DNA from: Lysobacterales bacterium
Lineage (GTDB): Bacteria; Pseudomonadota; Gammaproteobacteria; Xanthomonadales; Xanthomonadaceae
Direction: 5' to 3'
DNA length: 5,454 bases
NCBI GenBank assembly: GCA_020442545.1
Contig: JAGRJX010000005.1
Coordinates: 1-5,454 of the forward strand
The notes beneath the pieces were generated by a model that saw nothing but the letters and a program-made list of their open reading frames with translations, had not been told where the DNA came from and did no database searches. Position numbers and translations under genes: made by a program. Of this stretch, positions 1-5,454 are shown piece after piece (the first letter of the stretch is position 1; every line of letters begins with the position of its first letter).

Positions 1-355
1 GGCCGTGGGCAAGGTGCTGCCGGCGCTGAACGGCAAGCTCACCGGCATGAGCTTCCGCGTGCCGACCTCCGATGTGTCGGTCGTAGACCTCACTGTCGAA
101 CTGGAGAAGGGCGCCAGTTACGCCGATATCTGCGCCGAGATGAAGGCGCAGAGCGAAGGCGCGCTGAAGGGCATCCTCGGCTACACCGAGGACAAGGTCG
201 TTGCCACCGATTTCGTTGGCGAGACCCATACCTCGGTGTTCGACGCCGACGCCGGTATCGCGCTCGACGACAGCTTCATCAAGATCGTGGCCTGGTACGA
301 CAACGAGTGGGGCTACTCGAACAAGTGCCTGGAGATGGCGAAAGTCATCGGCTGA
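1..355 (+). CDS. gap: Glyceraldehyde-3-phosphate dehydrogenase, C-terminal part (5' end outside window)
   Basis: This is the C-terminal 117 residues of the glycolytic enzyme that oxidises glyceraldehyde 3-phosphate to 1,3-bisphosphoglycerate with NAD+ and phosphate in the cytoplasm. The frame is open from base 2, so the GTG at 5 is an internal valine and not a start; roughly 215 residues lie upstream, given a family length near 335. Family signatures seen are LTGMSFRVPTSDVSVVDLT, whose Arg lies in the substrate-phosphate site of the catalytic domain, then LGYTED, TSVFDADAGIAL, and WYDNEWGYSN near the end, whose Asn contacts the nicotinamide ring. The catalytic Cys is upstream of the window. 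The wording resembles the E. coli GapA/eukaryotic type more than the Gram-positive type. It ends with TGA at 353-355 and is followed by a hairpin terminator. Identification is very secure; the exact isozyme (gapA versus another copy) is not provable from the C-terminus. Confidence 0.97.
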   Translation, partial: AVGKVLPALNGKLTGMSFRVPTSDVSVVDLTVELEKGASYADICAEMKAQSEGALKGILGYTEDKVVATDFVGETHTSVFDADAGIALDDSFIKIVAWYDNEWGYSNKCLEMAKVIG

Positions 356-381
356 TGCCTCATGCCAGCTTGTCGCAACGA

Positions 382-414
382 CAGAAGGCCCCGCGTGCGG
401 GGCCTTCTGCTTTT
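382..414 (+). terminator. Probable Rho-independent terminator of gap
   Basis: A perfect 13-base inverted repeat (arms 382-394 and 397-409, core GGCCCCGC/GCGGGGCC) folds into a very stable GC-rich hairpin with a minimal CGTG loop. It is followed by C and then TTTT at 411-414. It begins 27 bases after the gap stop, on the gap strand. The T run is short, and no T run follows the hairpin when read on the minus strand, so it fits gap best. It may still slow read-through from the convergent gene. A smaller hairpin (TGTCG-CAA-CGACA, 371-383) partly overlaps its left arm. Confidence 0.85.
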
Positions 415-435
415 CCCGATTCCCCCTGACAGGAA

Positions 436-3372
436 TCAATCGATGACATCGGTCTCCACGCCATCGTAGAAGATCAGCGGTGAGGGATAGCGATAGAGCG
501 CCTTGGCAACCCCGAGATGGTTGCTGTAGGCCGGATCTTGCGTATCGGCGGTAATCAGGATTTCATAGGATGTGCCCAGATGCGGCTGGACGGGAGCGTT
601 ACCCCCGACCGGAGTGACGGCAATGCTCTGCGCTTCGTGCCAGTTCGCATTGGTGAATGTCAGGACGGTCGGTGAAACCGACGCCATCGCCGGTTCGCCC
701 AGGTTGATCAACAGGTTCACGTCGGAATCGGGCTGGCGACCGAGCGCAATGTGGAAGTCCTTGGCATCGCCGCCGATGGAAAACACCAGATTGTCCATGT
801 CCATCAGCTGCAGCCGTACCGAGTTGATCGGTCGCCCGGTATTCATGATGCTGACCGGGATTTGTACCGCCGAATCCATGTCCGCACCTTCCGGCACCAA
901 CTGCACCAGGAAGCGCTTCATCGGCTGCTCGGTGTCGGTCTGATGGTTGTAGGTCTGCACCTCGACCACGCGCGGCGAGTTGTCGCCATTCGCCCACGAG
1001 AGCGCACCGGCGGTTTCGTCGTAGTGATAGCCGATTACCGCATTCTCCCCGCCCGGAGCGTCAAGGTCCGGCATGGTGCTGTAGACCATGTCGAGATTCC
1101 CCGGAATTGGCGGACGAGGAATATTGATCCTGGCGATCTCACCGGCACGAACCAGCACGCGCTCGGACGCCGCTTCAACCTCATGTTCGGCATCCGACAG
1201 CCAGACCGCACCGTCGGAGCCGATCACGATGGCGCGATGCTCGCCCATCATGGCGTCATGCGCCAGAGCGAAATTGCTGGGGATTTCACGGCGGAACCAG
1301 GTGTCGCCGTCGTCATCGCTGACCAGCATCCAGTTGCGCTTGTGGTCGATGACTTCGTTGGTCTCGCGCAGCGTCATCGGCATGACCCAGCGCTTGTTGA
1401 CGTAGGCCATGTCGTGGATGTCGCCCCACCAGGGTCCGGCGCGCAGGCCATTGGTGAAGAAGGTGCCGAAGCGGTACTGCCAGGTGCTGCCGTTGTCGTC
1501 GCTGACGATCAGCGCATCGTCGCCGCGAATGAAAATGCGGCCGCTGGGACTTTGCACGATCTGCTCCATCTCGATCAGGCTGCCGCCGGACTGTGGCAGG
1601 CCGGCGACCGACTCCAGCGATTCATCCCGCCGCCAGGTCTCGCCGTCGTCGTCGCTGATCAGCAGCCGCGGATCGAAGGAGGCGAAATACTGCGCCAATG
1701 CGATCACGCGGCTGCCGCCGACACCCTTGATGTCGATGATGTCTTCGCCGAACTGGGCCGGCCACGGGCGCGGGCTCCAGGTGTCACCACCGTCGTCGCT
1801 GACGTAGCAACTGGAGCTCACGCGACCTTCGGGGCCAAGGATCAGGCGTCCGGTCCGCGTGCGGGTCAGCGCGGTGGCGCCTTCGTGGCCGTCGGGCAGG
1901 ACGCGCAGGTTCTGCCAGCTCGCACCGTTGTCGTCGCTGATGTTCACGCCGCCGTCGAAATCCGGCACCAGAAGGCGGCTGCCGTGCCTGACCAGCTTGC
2001 CCACGCAGCCGGGCAGGCCGGTGGCGCGCTGCGTCCAGGTTTCGCCGTTGTCGCTGCTGCCGTAGATCGAGTTGATCGAGCCGCTGGATCCGCTGGCGGT
2101 GCCGCAGACAAAGGCATGTTCACCGGAAGTGCCTAGGGCATAGGCAAAAAACGGCAGTTTCGGGCGATCAAAGACCTTGCTCCAGGTGGTCAGGCTGGTT
2201 CCGTGCCAGACCGCCAGGCCATTGTTGCTGGTGCTGCTCTTGCCGATACCGAAGAAGTCGCCAGACGGGGTCTGCGTGAACGCCCTGCCGGAAGCAACCG
2301 GATCGGTCACCGGTCGCGACCACGACTGCCCGTTGTTGCCGCTGGTATAGACACCCCGCAAACCGATCTGGGCCAGCGAGGTGCCGTCCGAGAACAGCTT
2401 CCCGAATCGGCTCGGCTGCTCGCGCCCCGTCCAGTCACGGCCCGGCCCGAAGGGTGCGGCGGCATCGAGGTTGTAGATCTTGTCCGGGATCGAGGTGGAA
2501 ATGCTGTCGTCGTAGGGCACATAGGTGATCGCGGTTGCCACGTAGTGGTCGTCGTGGATCACGATGTCCTCCACCGACAGCTTGCGCAGGGTTTCGTAGG
2601 ACAAGGGGCCGGCCGGCACGGTGACCGCGGCGTCCTTCATCTGATAGCCGTTCCAGCCCGCGCCATCGGCGCTGTCCAGCATGGTGCCGAAGCCGGCCGC
2701 GACCAGGCGTCCGATGGATGCTGAATAGGCCATTTCCTGGATCGGCCCGCGCTCGAAGATGCTGCGCGTCCAGTTGATGCCGTCGTTGCTGCGGTAGATC
2801 AGCCCGCCGACCGACCAGGTGACGAACAGGTTGGAGACCATGGTGGTGCCGTAGGCCAGCAGACGACCGTCATTGGTGACGAACAGGCGCTGCAGGGTGA
2901 CGCCATCAAACAGGCCGTAGGTGGTATGCGTGGTGCTGACTTCCGGGAACGGGTGTTTGCTCCAGTTGTCGCCGTTGTCGCTGCTGAGGTAGATGTAGGT
3001 GCGCCCGGCGAACGGCCAGGAATCGCTGATGTCCGGCTCCAGCCAGACCCCGATGGCGGCCAGCCTGCGCTGCCCCATGCCGCTGTTGGGGCCGAACTCG
3101 ACGATATCGCTGAAGCTGATCCGCTCGGGCTTGCCGTCAACGATGACGCGACGGAAGTCCCAGTCGACACCGCTGTTGTCGCTGACCATCAGTCCGCCAC
3201 CACCGCCGACGGCGATCAGCCGCCCGCTGTTGGTCATGGTCAGCGCATGCCAGCTGCCGCCCGGGTCATCATCGCCGCGAACGGTCCGGAAGTCGTCGCC
3301 GACCCGCGCGACGACGGCGGCGGATGCCAGCATTGCCGTTGCCGCGATACACCAAAGAGTGCTCCAACGCAT
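436..3372 (-). CDS. Predicted secreted Asp-box (BNR/sialidase-like) beta-propeller protein with Calx-beta-like domain
   Basis: This 978-residue protein has no assignable enzyme function. Residues 1-22 look like a Sec signal peptide: Arg2, a hydrophobic stretch 6-22, and possible cleavage after ASA18 or VVA22, with no lipobox. Residues about 27-735 carry eleven Asp boxes (S-x-D-x-G-x-x-W) ending at W71, 137, 201, 240, 351, 446, 486, 532, 580, 631 and 692. This is typical of BNR beta-propellers (sialidase, GH74, sortilin, Ycf48-like folds). Seven are canonical, those at 71 and 351 have Asn for Asp, and those at 201 and 240 are degenerate. About 700 residues would suit two propellers. I see no FRIP motif of GH33 sialidases, so sialidase activity is not supported. 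Residues about 738-843 look like a Calx-beta domain (GALSWANGDNSPRVVEV). Residues about 845-962 hold VSPTVLTFTNANW, a signature of bacterial surface-protein beta-sandwich repeats. The protein ends with an IFYDGVE tail. The ATG at 3372 is supported by GGAG seven bases upstream and by the signal peptide. The gene stands alone, convergent with gap and divergent from the aminotransferase gene. An extracellular or cell-surface role is inferred. Confidence 0.9.
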   Translation of the reverse strand: MRWSTLWCIAATAMLASAAVVARVGDDFRTVRGDDDPGGSWHALTMTNSGRLIAVGGGGGLMVSDNSGVDWDFRRVIVDGKPERISFSDIVEFGPNSGMGQRRLAAIGVWLEPDISDSWPFAGRTYIYLSSDNGDNWSKHPFPEVSTTHTTYGLFDGVTLQRLFVTNDGRLLAYGTTMVSNLFVTWSVGGLIYRSNDGINWTRSIFERGPIQEMAYSASIGRLVAAGFGTMLDSADGAGWNGYQMKDAAVTVPAGPLSYETLRKLSVEDIVIHDDHYVATAITYVPYDDSISTSIPDKIYNLDAAAPFGPGRDWTGREQPSRFGKLFSDGTSLAQIGLRGVYTSGNNGQSWSRPVTDPVASGRAFTQTPSGDFFGIGKSSTSNNGLAVWHGTSLTTWSKVFDRPKLPFFAYALGTSGEHAFVCGTASGSSGSINSIYGSSDNGETWTQRATGLPGCVGKLVRHGSRLLVPDFDGGVNISDDNGASWQNLRVLPDGHEGATALTRTRTGRLILGPEGRVSSSCYVSDDGGDTWSPRPWPAQFGEDIIDIKGVGGSRVIALAQYFASFDPRLLISDDDGETWRRDESLESVAGLPQSGGSLIEMEQIVQSPSGRIFIRGDDALIVSDDNGSTWQYRFGTFFTNGLRAGPWWGDIHDMAYVNKRWVMPMTLRETNEVIDHKRNWMLVSDDDGDTWFRREIPSNFALAHDAMMGEHRAIVIGSDGAVWLSDAEHEVEAASERVLVRAGEIARINIPRPPIPGNLDMVYSTMPDLDAPGGENAVIGYHYDETAGALSWANGDNSPRVVEVQTYNHQTDTEQPMKRFLVQLVPEGADMDSAVQIPVSIMNTGRPINSVRLQLMDMDNLVFSIGGDAKDFHIALGRQPDSDVNLLINLGEPAMASVSPTVLTFTNANWHEAQSIAVTPVGGNAPVQPHLGTSYEILITADTQDPAYSNHLGVAKALYRYPSPLIFYDGVETDVID
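487..840 (-). other. C-terminal beta-sandwich-like domain with VSP..LTFT.ANW signature (residues ~845-962)
   Basis: The segment VSPTVLTFTNANWHEAQSIAVTPV, followed about 20 residues later by YEILITADTQDPAYSN, matches a repeat unit I know from large proteobacterial surface proteins (consensus V-S-P-x-x-L-T-F-T-x-x-N-W-x-x-x-Q-x-V-x-V-T, then a Y-x-I-x-x-x-x-x-S-x-D-x-x-Y motif). Such units usually occur in tandem; here there is one. No function is known to me beyond a structural or adhesive one, and the edges are approximate. Confidence 0.6.
844..1161 (-). other. Calx-beta-like domain (residues ~738-843 of the secreted protein)
   Basis: Residues 738-843 follow the usual Calx-beta layout. The opening strand (RVLVRAGEIARINIPRPP) is followed by a G-Y-H-Y segment where family members have a G-x-D-Y motif. 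Next comes GALSWANGDNSPRVVEVQ, matching the family's 'G-T-L-T-W/F-x-x-G-D/E-x-x-K-x-x-x-V' pattern, and then the E-x-x-x-x-F-x-V-x-L strand (EQPMKRFLVQL). Calx-beta domains often bind Ca2+ and act as adhesive spacers in bacterial surface proteins. Whether the Ca2+ ligands are retained cannot be judged by eye. Domain edges are approximate. Confidence 0.65.
1297..3183 (-). repeat. Asp-box (BNR) repeat region within the secreted protein
   Basis: Eleven copies of the Asp-box motif are encoded here, reading from residue 64 to 692. The last six (residues 439-692, bases 1297-2058) are all canonical, such as SDDDGETW, SDDNGSTW and SDDDGDTW, and lie 40-61 residues apart, about one per propeller blade. 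The earlier ones are more divergent and irregular, with box-free gaps at residues 241-343 and 352-438. At DNA level they appear on the + strand as a recurring imperfect CCAGGTGTCGCCGTCGTC-like string. The similarity comes from the conserved protein motif, not from a DNA-level repeat element. Confidence 0.88.
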
Positions 3373-3592
3373 GATCCTGCTCCACGGTCAGGTCCCCGTC
3401 AGGGTTCCGGGGTCTACGACTCCTTAAGCGTCGTCGGGCAGCAGAATCGATCACGCGGCGCTGCCTGGCACAGGACAGGCCGACCGCCGCCGTGCTCGAC
3501 GCAGGGGGCCGCGCTACGCTGCACTGCACATCGCCAAACCAATGCAAATCGGTAGGATGGAGGTTTCCGGTTGCCAGCGAGACAGCGAGCCC
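3373..3592. promoter_or_regulatory. Divergent intergenic region between the propeller gene and the aminotransferase gene
   Basis: These 220 bases separate two divergently transcribed genes and must hold the promoters of both, unless transcription enters from elsewhere. No convincing -35/-10 pair is visible. The best weak candidate for the aminotransferase is TACGCT at 3515-3520, with a poor upstream element. A short GC-rich inverted repeat (CCCCG 3394-3398 / CGGGG 3408-3412) lies in the leader of the minus-strand gene. No divergent LysR-type or other regulator gene is present beside the catabolic pair, so its regulator is not visible here. Confidence 0.4.
3380..3383 (-). promoter_or_regulatory. 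Ribosome binding site of the secreted propeller protein
   Basis: Read on the minus strand, GGAG lies seven bases before the ATG at 3372 (GGAG-CAGGATC-ATG). A second AGGA-like core sits only two bases from the ATG and is too close to work. The site supports the chosen start, which also places the signal peptide at the very N-terminus. Confidence 0.7.
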
Positions 3593-4948
3593 ATGCCCGA
3601 AAGTGCCAACGCGACTACTTTTGATCCCTCGGATATCAACCTCGATCCGTACTGGATGCCGTTCACCCACAACCGCTATTTCAAGCAGCAGCGACCGGCG
3701 AACCGGATGATCGCGTCCGCCAGGGGTGCCTACTACACCACGGTGGAAGGCCAGCAGTTGTTCGATGGCCTGTCCGGCCTGTGGTGCAGCGGACTGGGGC
3801 ATGGCCATCCGAAAATCGTCGAGGCAGTGCAGCGTCAGATCGCCGAAGCCGACTACGTGCCGGCCTTCCAGCTTGGCAGTCCGGCGACGTTCAAGCTGGC
3901 CGACCGCATCGCCAGCCTCGCGCCCGGTTCGCTGGATCGTGTGTTCTTCACCAACTCCGGCTCGGAGGCCGTCGACACGGCGATGAAGATGGCGCTGGGC
4001 TATCACCGCCTGCGTGGCGAGGCCTCGCGCACGCGCTTCATTGGTCGCGAGAAGGCCTACCACGGCGTTGGGCTCGGCGGCATGTCGGTTGGCGGCATGG
4101 TCGCCAACCGCAAGATGTTCGCGCCGCTGATGGTGCCAGGCGTCGACCACCTGCCGCATACCCACAATCCGGCTGAAACCGCGTTTTCGAAGGGCCAGCC
4201 CGAGTGGGGCGCACATCTCGCCGACGAGCTGGAACGCATCGTCGCGCTGCATGACGCTTCGACGATTGCCGGCGTCATTGTCGAGCCGATGCAGGGTTCG
4301 GTCGGCGTGATCATTCCGCCGCTTGGCTATCTGCAGCGCCTGCGTGACATCTGTACGAAACACGGCATCCTGCTGATCTTCGACGAGGTGATCTGCGGTT
4401 TCGGCCGCATGGGCGACTGGTTCGGTGCGCAGGCCTTCGGCGCCACGCCGGACCTGATCACCTTCGCCAAGGGCGTGAACAACGGCACCATCCCGATGGG
4501 TGGCGTGATCGCCGACCAGAAGATCTACGACACCTTCATGCAGGGGCCGGAGTACGCGGTGGAGCTGTTCCACGGCTACACCTATTCCGGGCATCCAATG
4601 GCGGTGGCCGCCGCGCATGCCACGCTGGACGTGCTGGAGGAGGAAGGCATCCCGCAGCGCTTCGCCGAGCTCGGCAAGCGTCTGGGTGAGGGCGTGCATT
4701 CGCTGCGCGACGAGCCCAATGTCACCGACATCCGCAACTACTCATGCGCTGCGGCCTTCGATCTGGCACCCATCGAGGGCAAGCCGGGTCTGCGCGCGAT
4801 CCGTCTGTTCGAGGATGCACTGAAGCGTGGCTTCCTGATCCGTTTTACCGGCGACACCATCGCCCTGGCGCCGCCGGCGATCAGTACCGAAGCCGAAATC
4901 GACGCGCTGGTCGAAGGCATGCGCCAGTCGATCCGCGCGGTGGCCTGA
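3593..4948 (+). CDS. Omega-amino acid (beta-alanine):pyruvate aminotransferase, class III PLP enzyme
   Basis: This cytoplasmic PLP enzyme moves the terminal amino group of an omega-amino acid, most likely beta-alanine, to pyruvate, giving malonate semialdehyde and L-alanine. From the ATG at 3593 it has 451 residues, close to the ~450 of the Pseudomonas omega-amino acid:pyruvate and BauA enzymes. Visible motifs are WMPFTHNR near the start, LSGLWC (W64), TNSGSE (~120-125, PLP phosphate site), YHG (Y156, stacks on PLP), VEPMQGS (E231), DEVICGFGR (D264, pairs with the PLP ring nitrogen), FAKGVNNG (K293, Schiff-base lysine), HGYTYSGHP (T330), and RFTGD (R417, the expected substrate-carboxylate arginine). 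All key residues are intact. In-frame ATGs at 3542 and 3557 would add 17 or 12 residues; I prefer 3593 on family length and N-terminal match, although its ribosome site is weak. The dehydrogenase gene follows after 30 bases, which supports a beta-alanine catabolic role (compare bauA with bauC). Activity on GABA, putrescine-derived or other amines cannot be excluded. Confidence 0.92.
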   Translation: MPESANATTFDPSDINLDPYWMPFTHNRYFKQQRPANRMIASARGAYYTTVEGQQLFDGLSGLWCSGLGHGHPKIVEAVQRQIAEADYVPAFQLGSPATFKLADRIASLAPGSLDRVFFTNSGSEAVDTAMKMALGYHRLRGEASRTRFIGREKAYHGVGLGGMSVGGMVANRKMFAPLMVPGVDHLPHTHNPAETAFSKGQPEWGAHLADELERIVALHDASTIAGVIVEPMQGSVGVIIPPLGYLQRLRDICTKHGILLIFDEVICGFGRMGDWFGAQAFGATPDLITFAKGVNNGTIPMGGVIADQKIYDTFMQGPEYAVELFHGYTYSGHPMAVAAAHATLDVLEEEGIPQRFAELGKRLGEGVHSLRDEPNVTDIRNYSCAAAFDLAPIEGKPGLRAIRLFEDALKRGFLIRFTGDTIALAPPAISTEAEIDALVEGMRQSIRAVA

Positions 4949-4967
4949 CGCCACCACATCGTCATTC

Positions 4968-4972
4968 AGGAG
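4968..4972 (+). promoter_or_regulatory. Ribosome binding site of the semialdehyde dehydrogenase gene
   Basis: AGGAG lies six bases before the ATG at 4979, inside the 30-base gap after the aminotransferase stop. It is a strong Shine-Dalgarno match and fixes the start of the downstream gene. The short gap holds no terminator, consistent with co-transcription. Confidence 0.85.
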
Positions 4973-4978
4973 ATCGCC

Positions 4979-5454
4979 ATGAGCGTACCGGTCAGCACTC
5001 TGCATCCCGTCACAGGCGAGGCGCCGCGCCGCATTCCGCATTACATCAACGGCCAGCATGTCGATGGCAATGGCGGCGAGTTTGGCGTGGTGTTCAACCC
5101 CGCCACCGGTCGCCAGAGCGGCGAGTTGGCCATGGGCGGCAAGGCCGAAGTCGATGCGGCGGTCGCGGCCGCGAAGGCTGCCTTCCCCGACTGGGCCGCC
5201 ACGCCGCCGGTGCGCCGTGCGCGGGTGATGTTCAAGCTGCGTGACCTCATCGAAGCCAATGCCGATGCGCTGGCGGATGCACTTACCGCCGAGCATGGCA
5301 AGACGCATTCCGATGCGCTGGGTGAAGTCACCCGTGGGCTCGAAGTGATCGAGTTTGCCTGCGGCATTCCGCAGTTGCTCAAGGGTGAAGTCACGGAAAA
5401 CGTCGGTCGCGACATCGACGCCATGTCGGTGCGCCAGCCGCTCGGCGTGGTCGC
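4979..5454 (+). CDS. mmsA: CoA-acylating (methyl)malonate-semialdehyde dehydrogenase, N-terminal part (3' end outside window)
   Basis: This member of the aldehyde dehydrogenase superfamily oxidises methylmalonate semialdehyde or malonate semialdehyde with NAD+ and CoA, giving propionyl-CoA or acetyl-CoA plus CO2. The first 158 residues are present out of about 500. They begin MSVPVSTLHPV and then show the family's N-terminal run: IPHYINGQ (19-26), NPATG (40-44), AEVDAAVAAAKAAFPDWA (56-73), RRARVMFKLRDLIE (79-92), TAEHGKTHSDALGEVTRGLEV (103-123), EFACGIPQLLKGE (125-137), and RQPLGVVA at the window edge, which in this family leads into the NAD-binding segment. EFACG..LLKGE and RGLEV are specific to the MmsA branch rather than to general aldehyde dehydrogenases. 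The catalytic Cys is beyond the window. It sits 30 bases after the aminotransferase gene on the same strand, so the physiological substrate is probably malonate semialdehyde from beta-alanine (BauC-like), though a role in valine or inositol breakdown is possible. Confidence 0.95.
   Translation, partial: MSVPVSTLHPVTGEAPRRIPHYINGQHVDGNGGEFGVVFNPATGRQSGELAMGGKAEVDAAVAAAKAAFPDWAATPPVRRARVMFKLRDLIEANADALADALTAEHGKTHSDALGEVTRGLEVIEFACGIPQLLKGEVTENVGRDIDAMSVRQPLGVV

Noticed and set aside
5..7. GTG at base 5 as a start codon for a short 116-residue protein.
   Set aside because: The frame is open to the left edge and the protein lines up with the interior of glyceraldehyde-3-phosphate dehydrogenase, so this is an internal Val of a truncated gene.
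1290..2060. Recurring CCAGGTnTCGCCGTCGTCGTCGCTGA-like strings as a DNA repeat or CRISPR-like array.
   Set aside because: The spacing varies, copies differ mainly at codon third positions, and every copy sits in frame on an Asp box. They reflect a protein motif, not a DNA element.
751..2136. A 461-codon open frame on the + strand opposite the propeller gene, with recurring V-V-A-D-like strings.
   Set aside because: It is antisense to a well-supported gene. Its repeated strings are the complement of the Asp-box codons, and long antisense frames are common in GC-rich DNA. No recognisable domain is present.
3391..3414. A GC-rich inverted repeat in the leader of the minus-strand gene (CCCCG/CGGGG) as an operator or attenuator.
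   Set aside because: The arms are only five bases with a nine-base loop, expected by chance at this GC content, and no T run or second pairing partner is evident.
3269..4699. A 476-codon open frame on the - strand opposite the aminotransferase gene.
   Set aside because: The opposite strand encodes an aminotransferase with all active-site motifs intact. This frame is rich in Arg, His and Ala with no family signature, as expected of a GC-rich shadow frame.
4742..5308. A 188-codon open frame on the - strand spanning the aminotransferase/dehydrogenase junction.
   Set aside because: It is antisense to two securely identified genes, overlaps the strong ribosome site between them, and shows no recognisable domain.

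Overview
The window is GC-rich and has high coding density. It comes from a bacterial chromosome, most likely a gammaproteobacterium of the Xanthomonadales/Lysobacterales type. That placement is inferred from the E. coli GapA-like glyceraldehyde-3-phosphate dehydrogenase, the high GC, the beta-alanine catabolic pair, and a large secreted protein ending in an 'IFxDG'-type tail that I associate with secreted proteins of this group. No sequence search was available to confirm it.

Layout: (1) Bases 1-355, + strand: the last 117 residues of glyceraldehyde-3-phosphate dehydrogenase (gap), followed by a strong GC-rich hairpin with a short T run at 382-414. (2) Bases 436-3372, - strand: one 978-residue predicted secreted protein, convergent with gap. 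It has a signal peptide, a long Asp-box (BNR) beta-propeller region with about eleven boxes, a Calx-beta-like domain, a second beta-sandwich-like domain with a 'VSP..LTFT.ANW' signature, and the C-terminal tail. (3) Bases 3373-3592: a 220-base divergent intergenic region. (4) Bases 3593-4948, + strand: a class III omega-amino-acid (beta-alanine):pyruvate aminotransferase with its active-site residues intact. (5) Bases 4979-5454, + strand: the first 158 residues of a CoA-acylating (methyl)malonate-semialdehyde dehydrogenase (mmsA/bauC type), cut by the window edge.

The aminotransferase and dehydrogenase are 30 bases apart on the same strand and form a plausible operon. The aminotransferase would convert beta-alanine plus pyruvate to malonate semialdehyde plus alanine. 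The dehydrogenase would then convert the semialdehyde to acetyl-CoA, CO2 and NADH. The secreted propeller protein has no obvious metabolic link to either neighbour and is the least understood gene here. I saw no tRNA, rRNA, CRISPR array, insertion sequence or transposase. I found no clear sign of a wholly new multi-gene system; the most unusual item is the architecture of the propeller protein.
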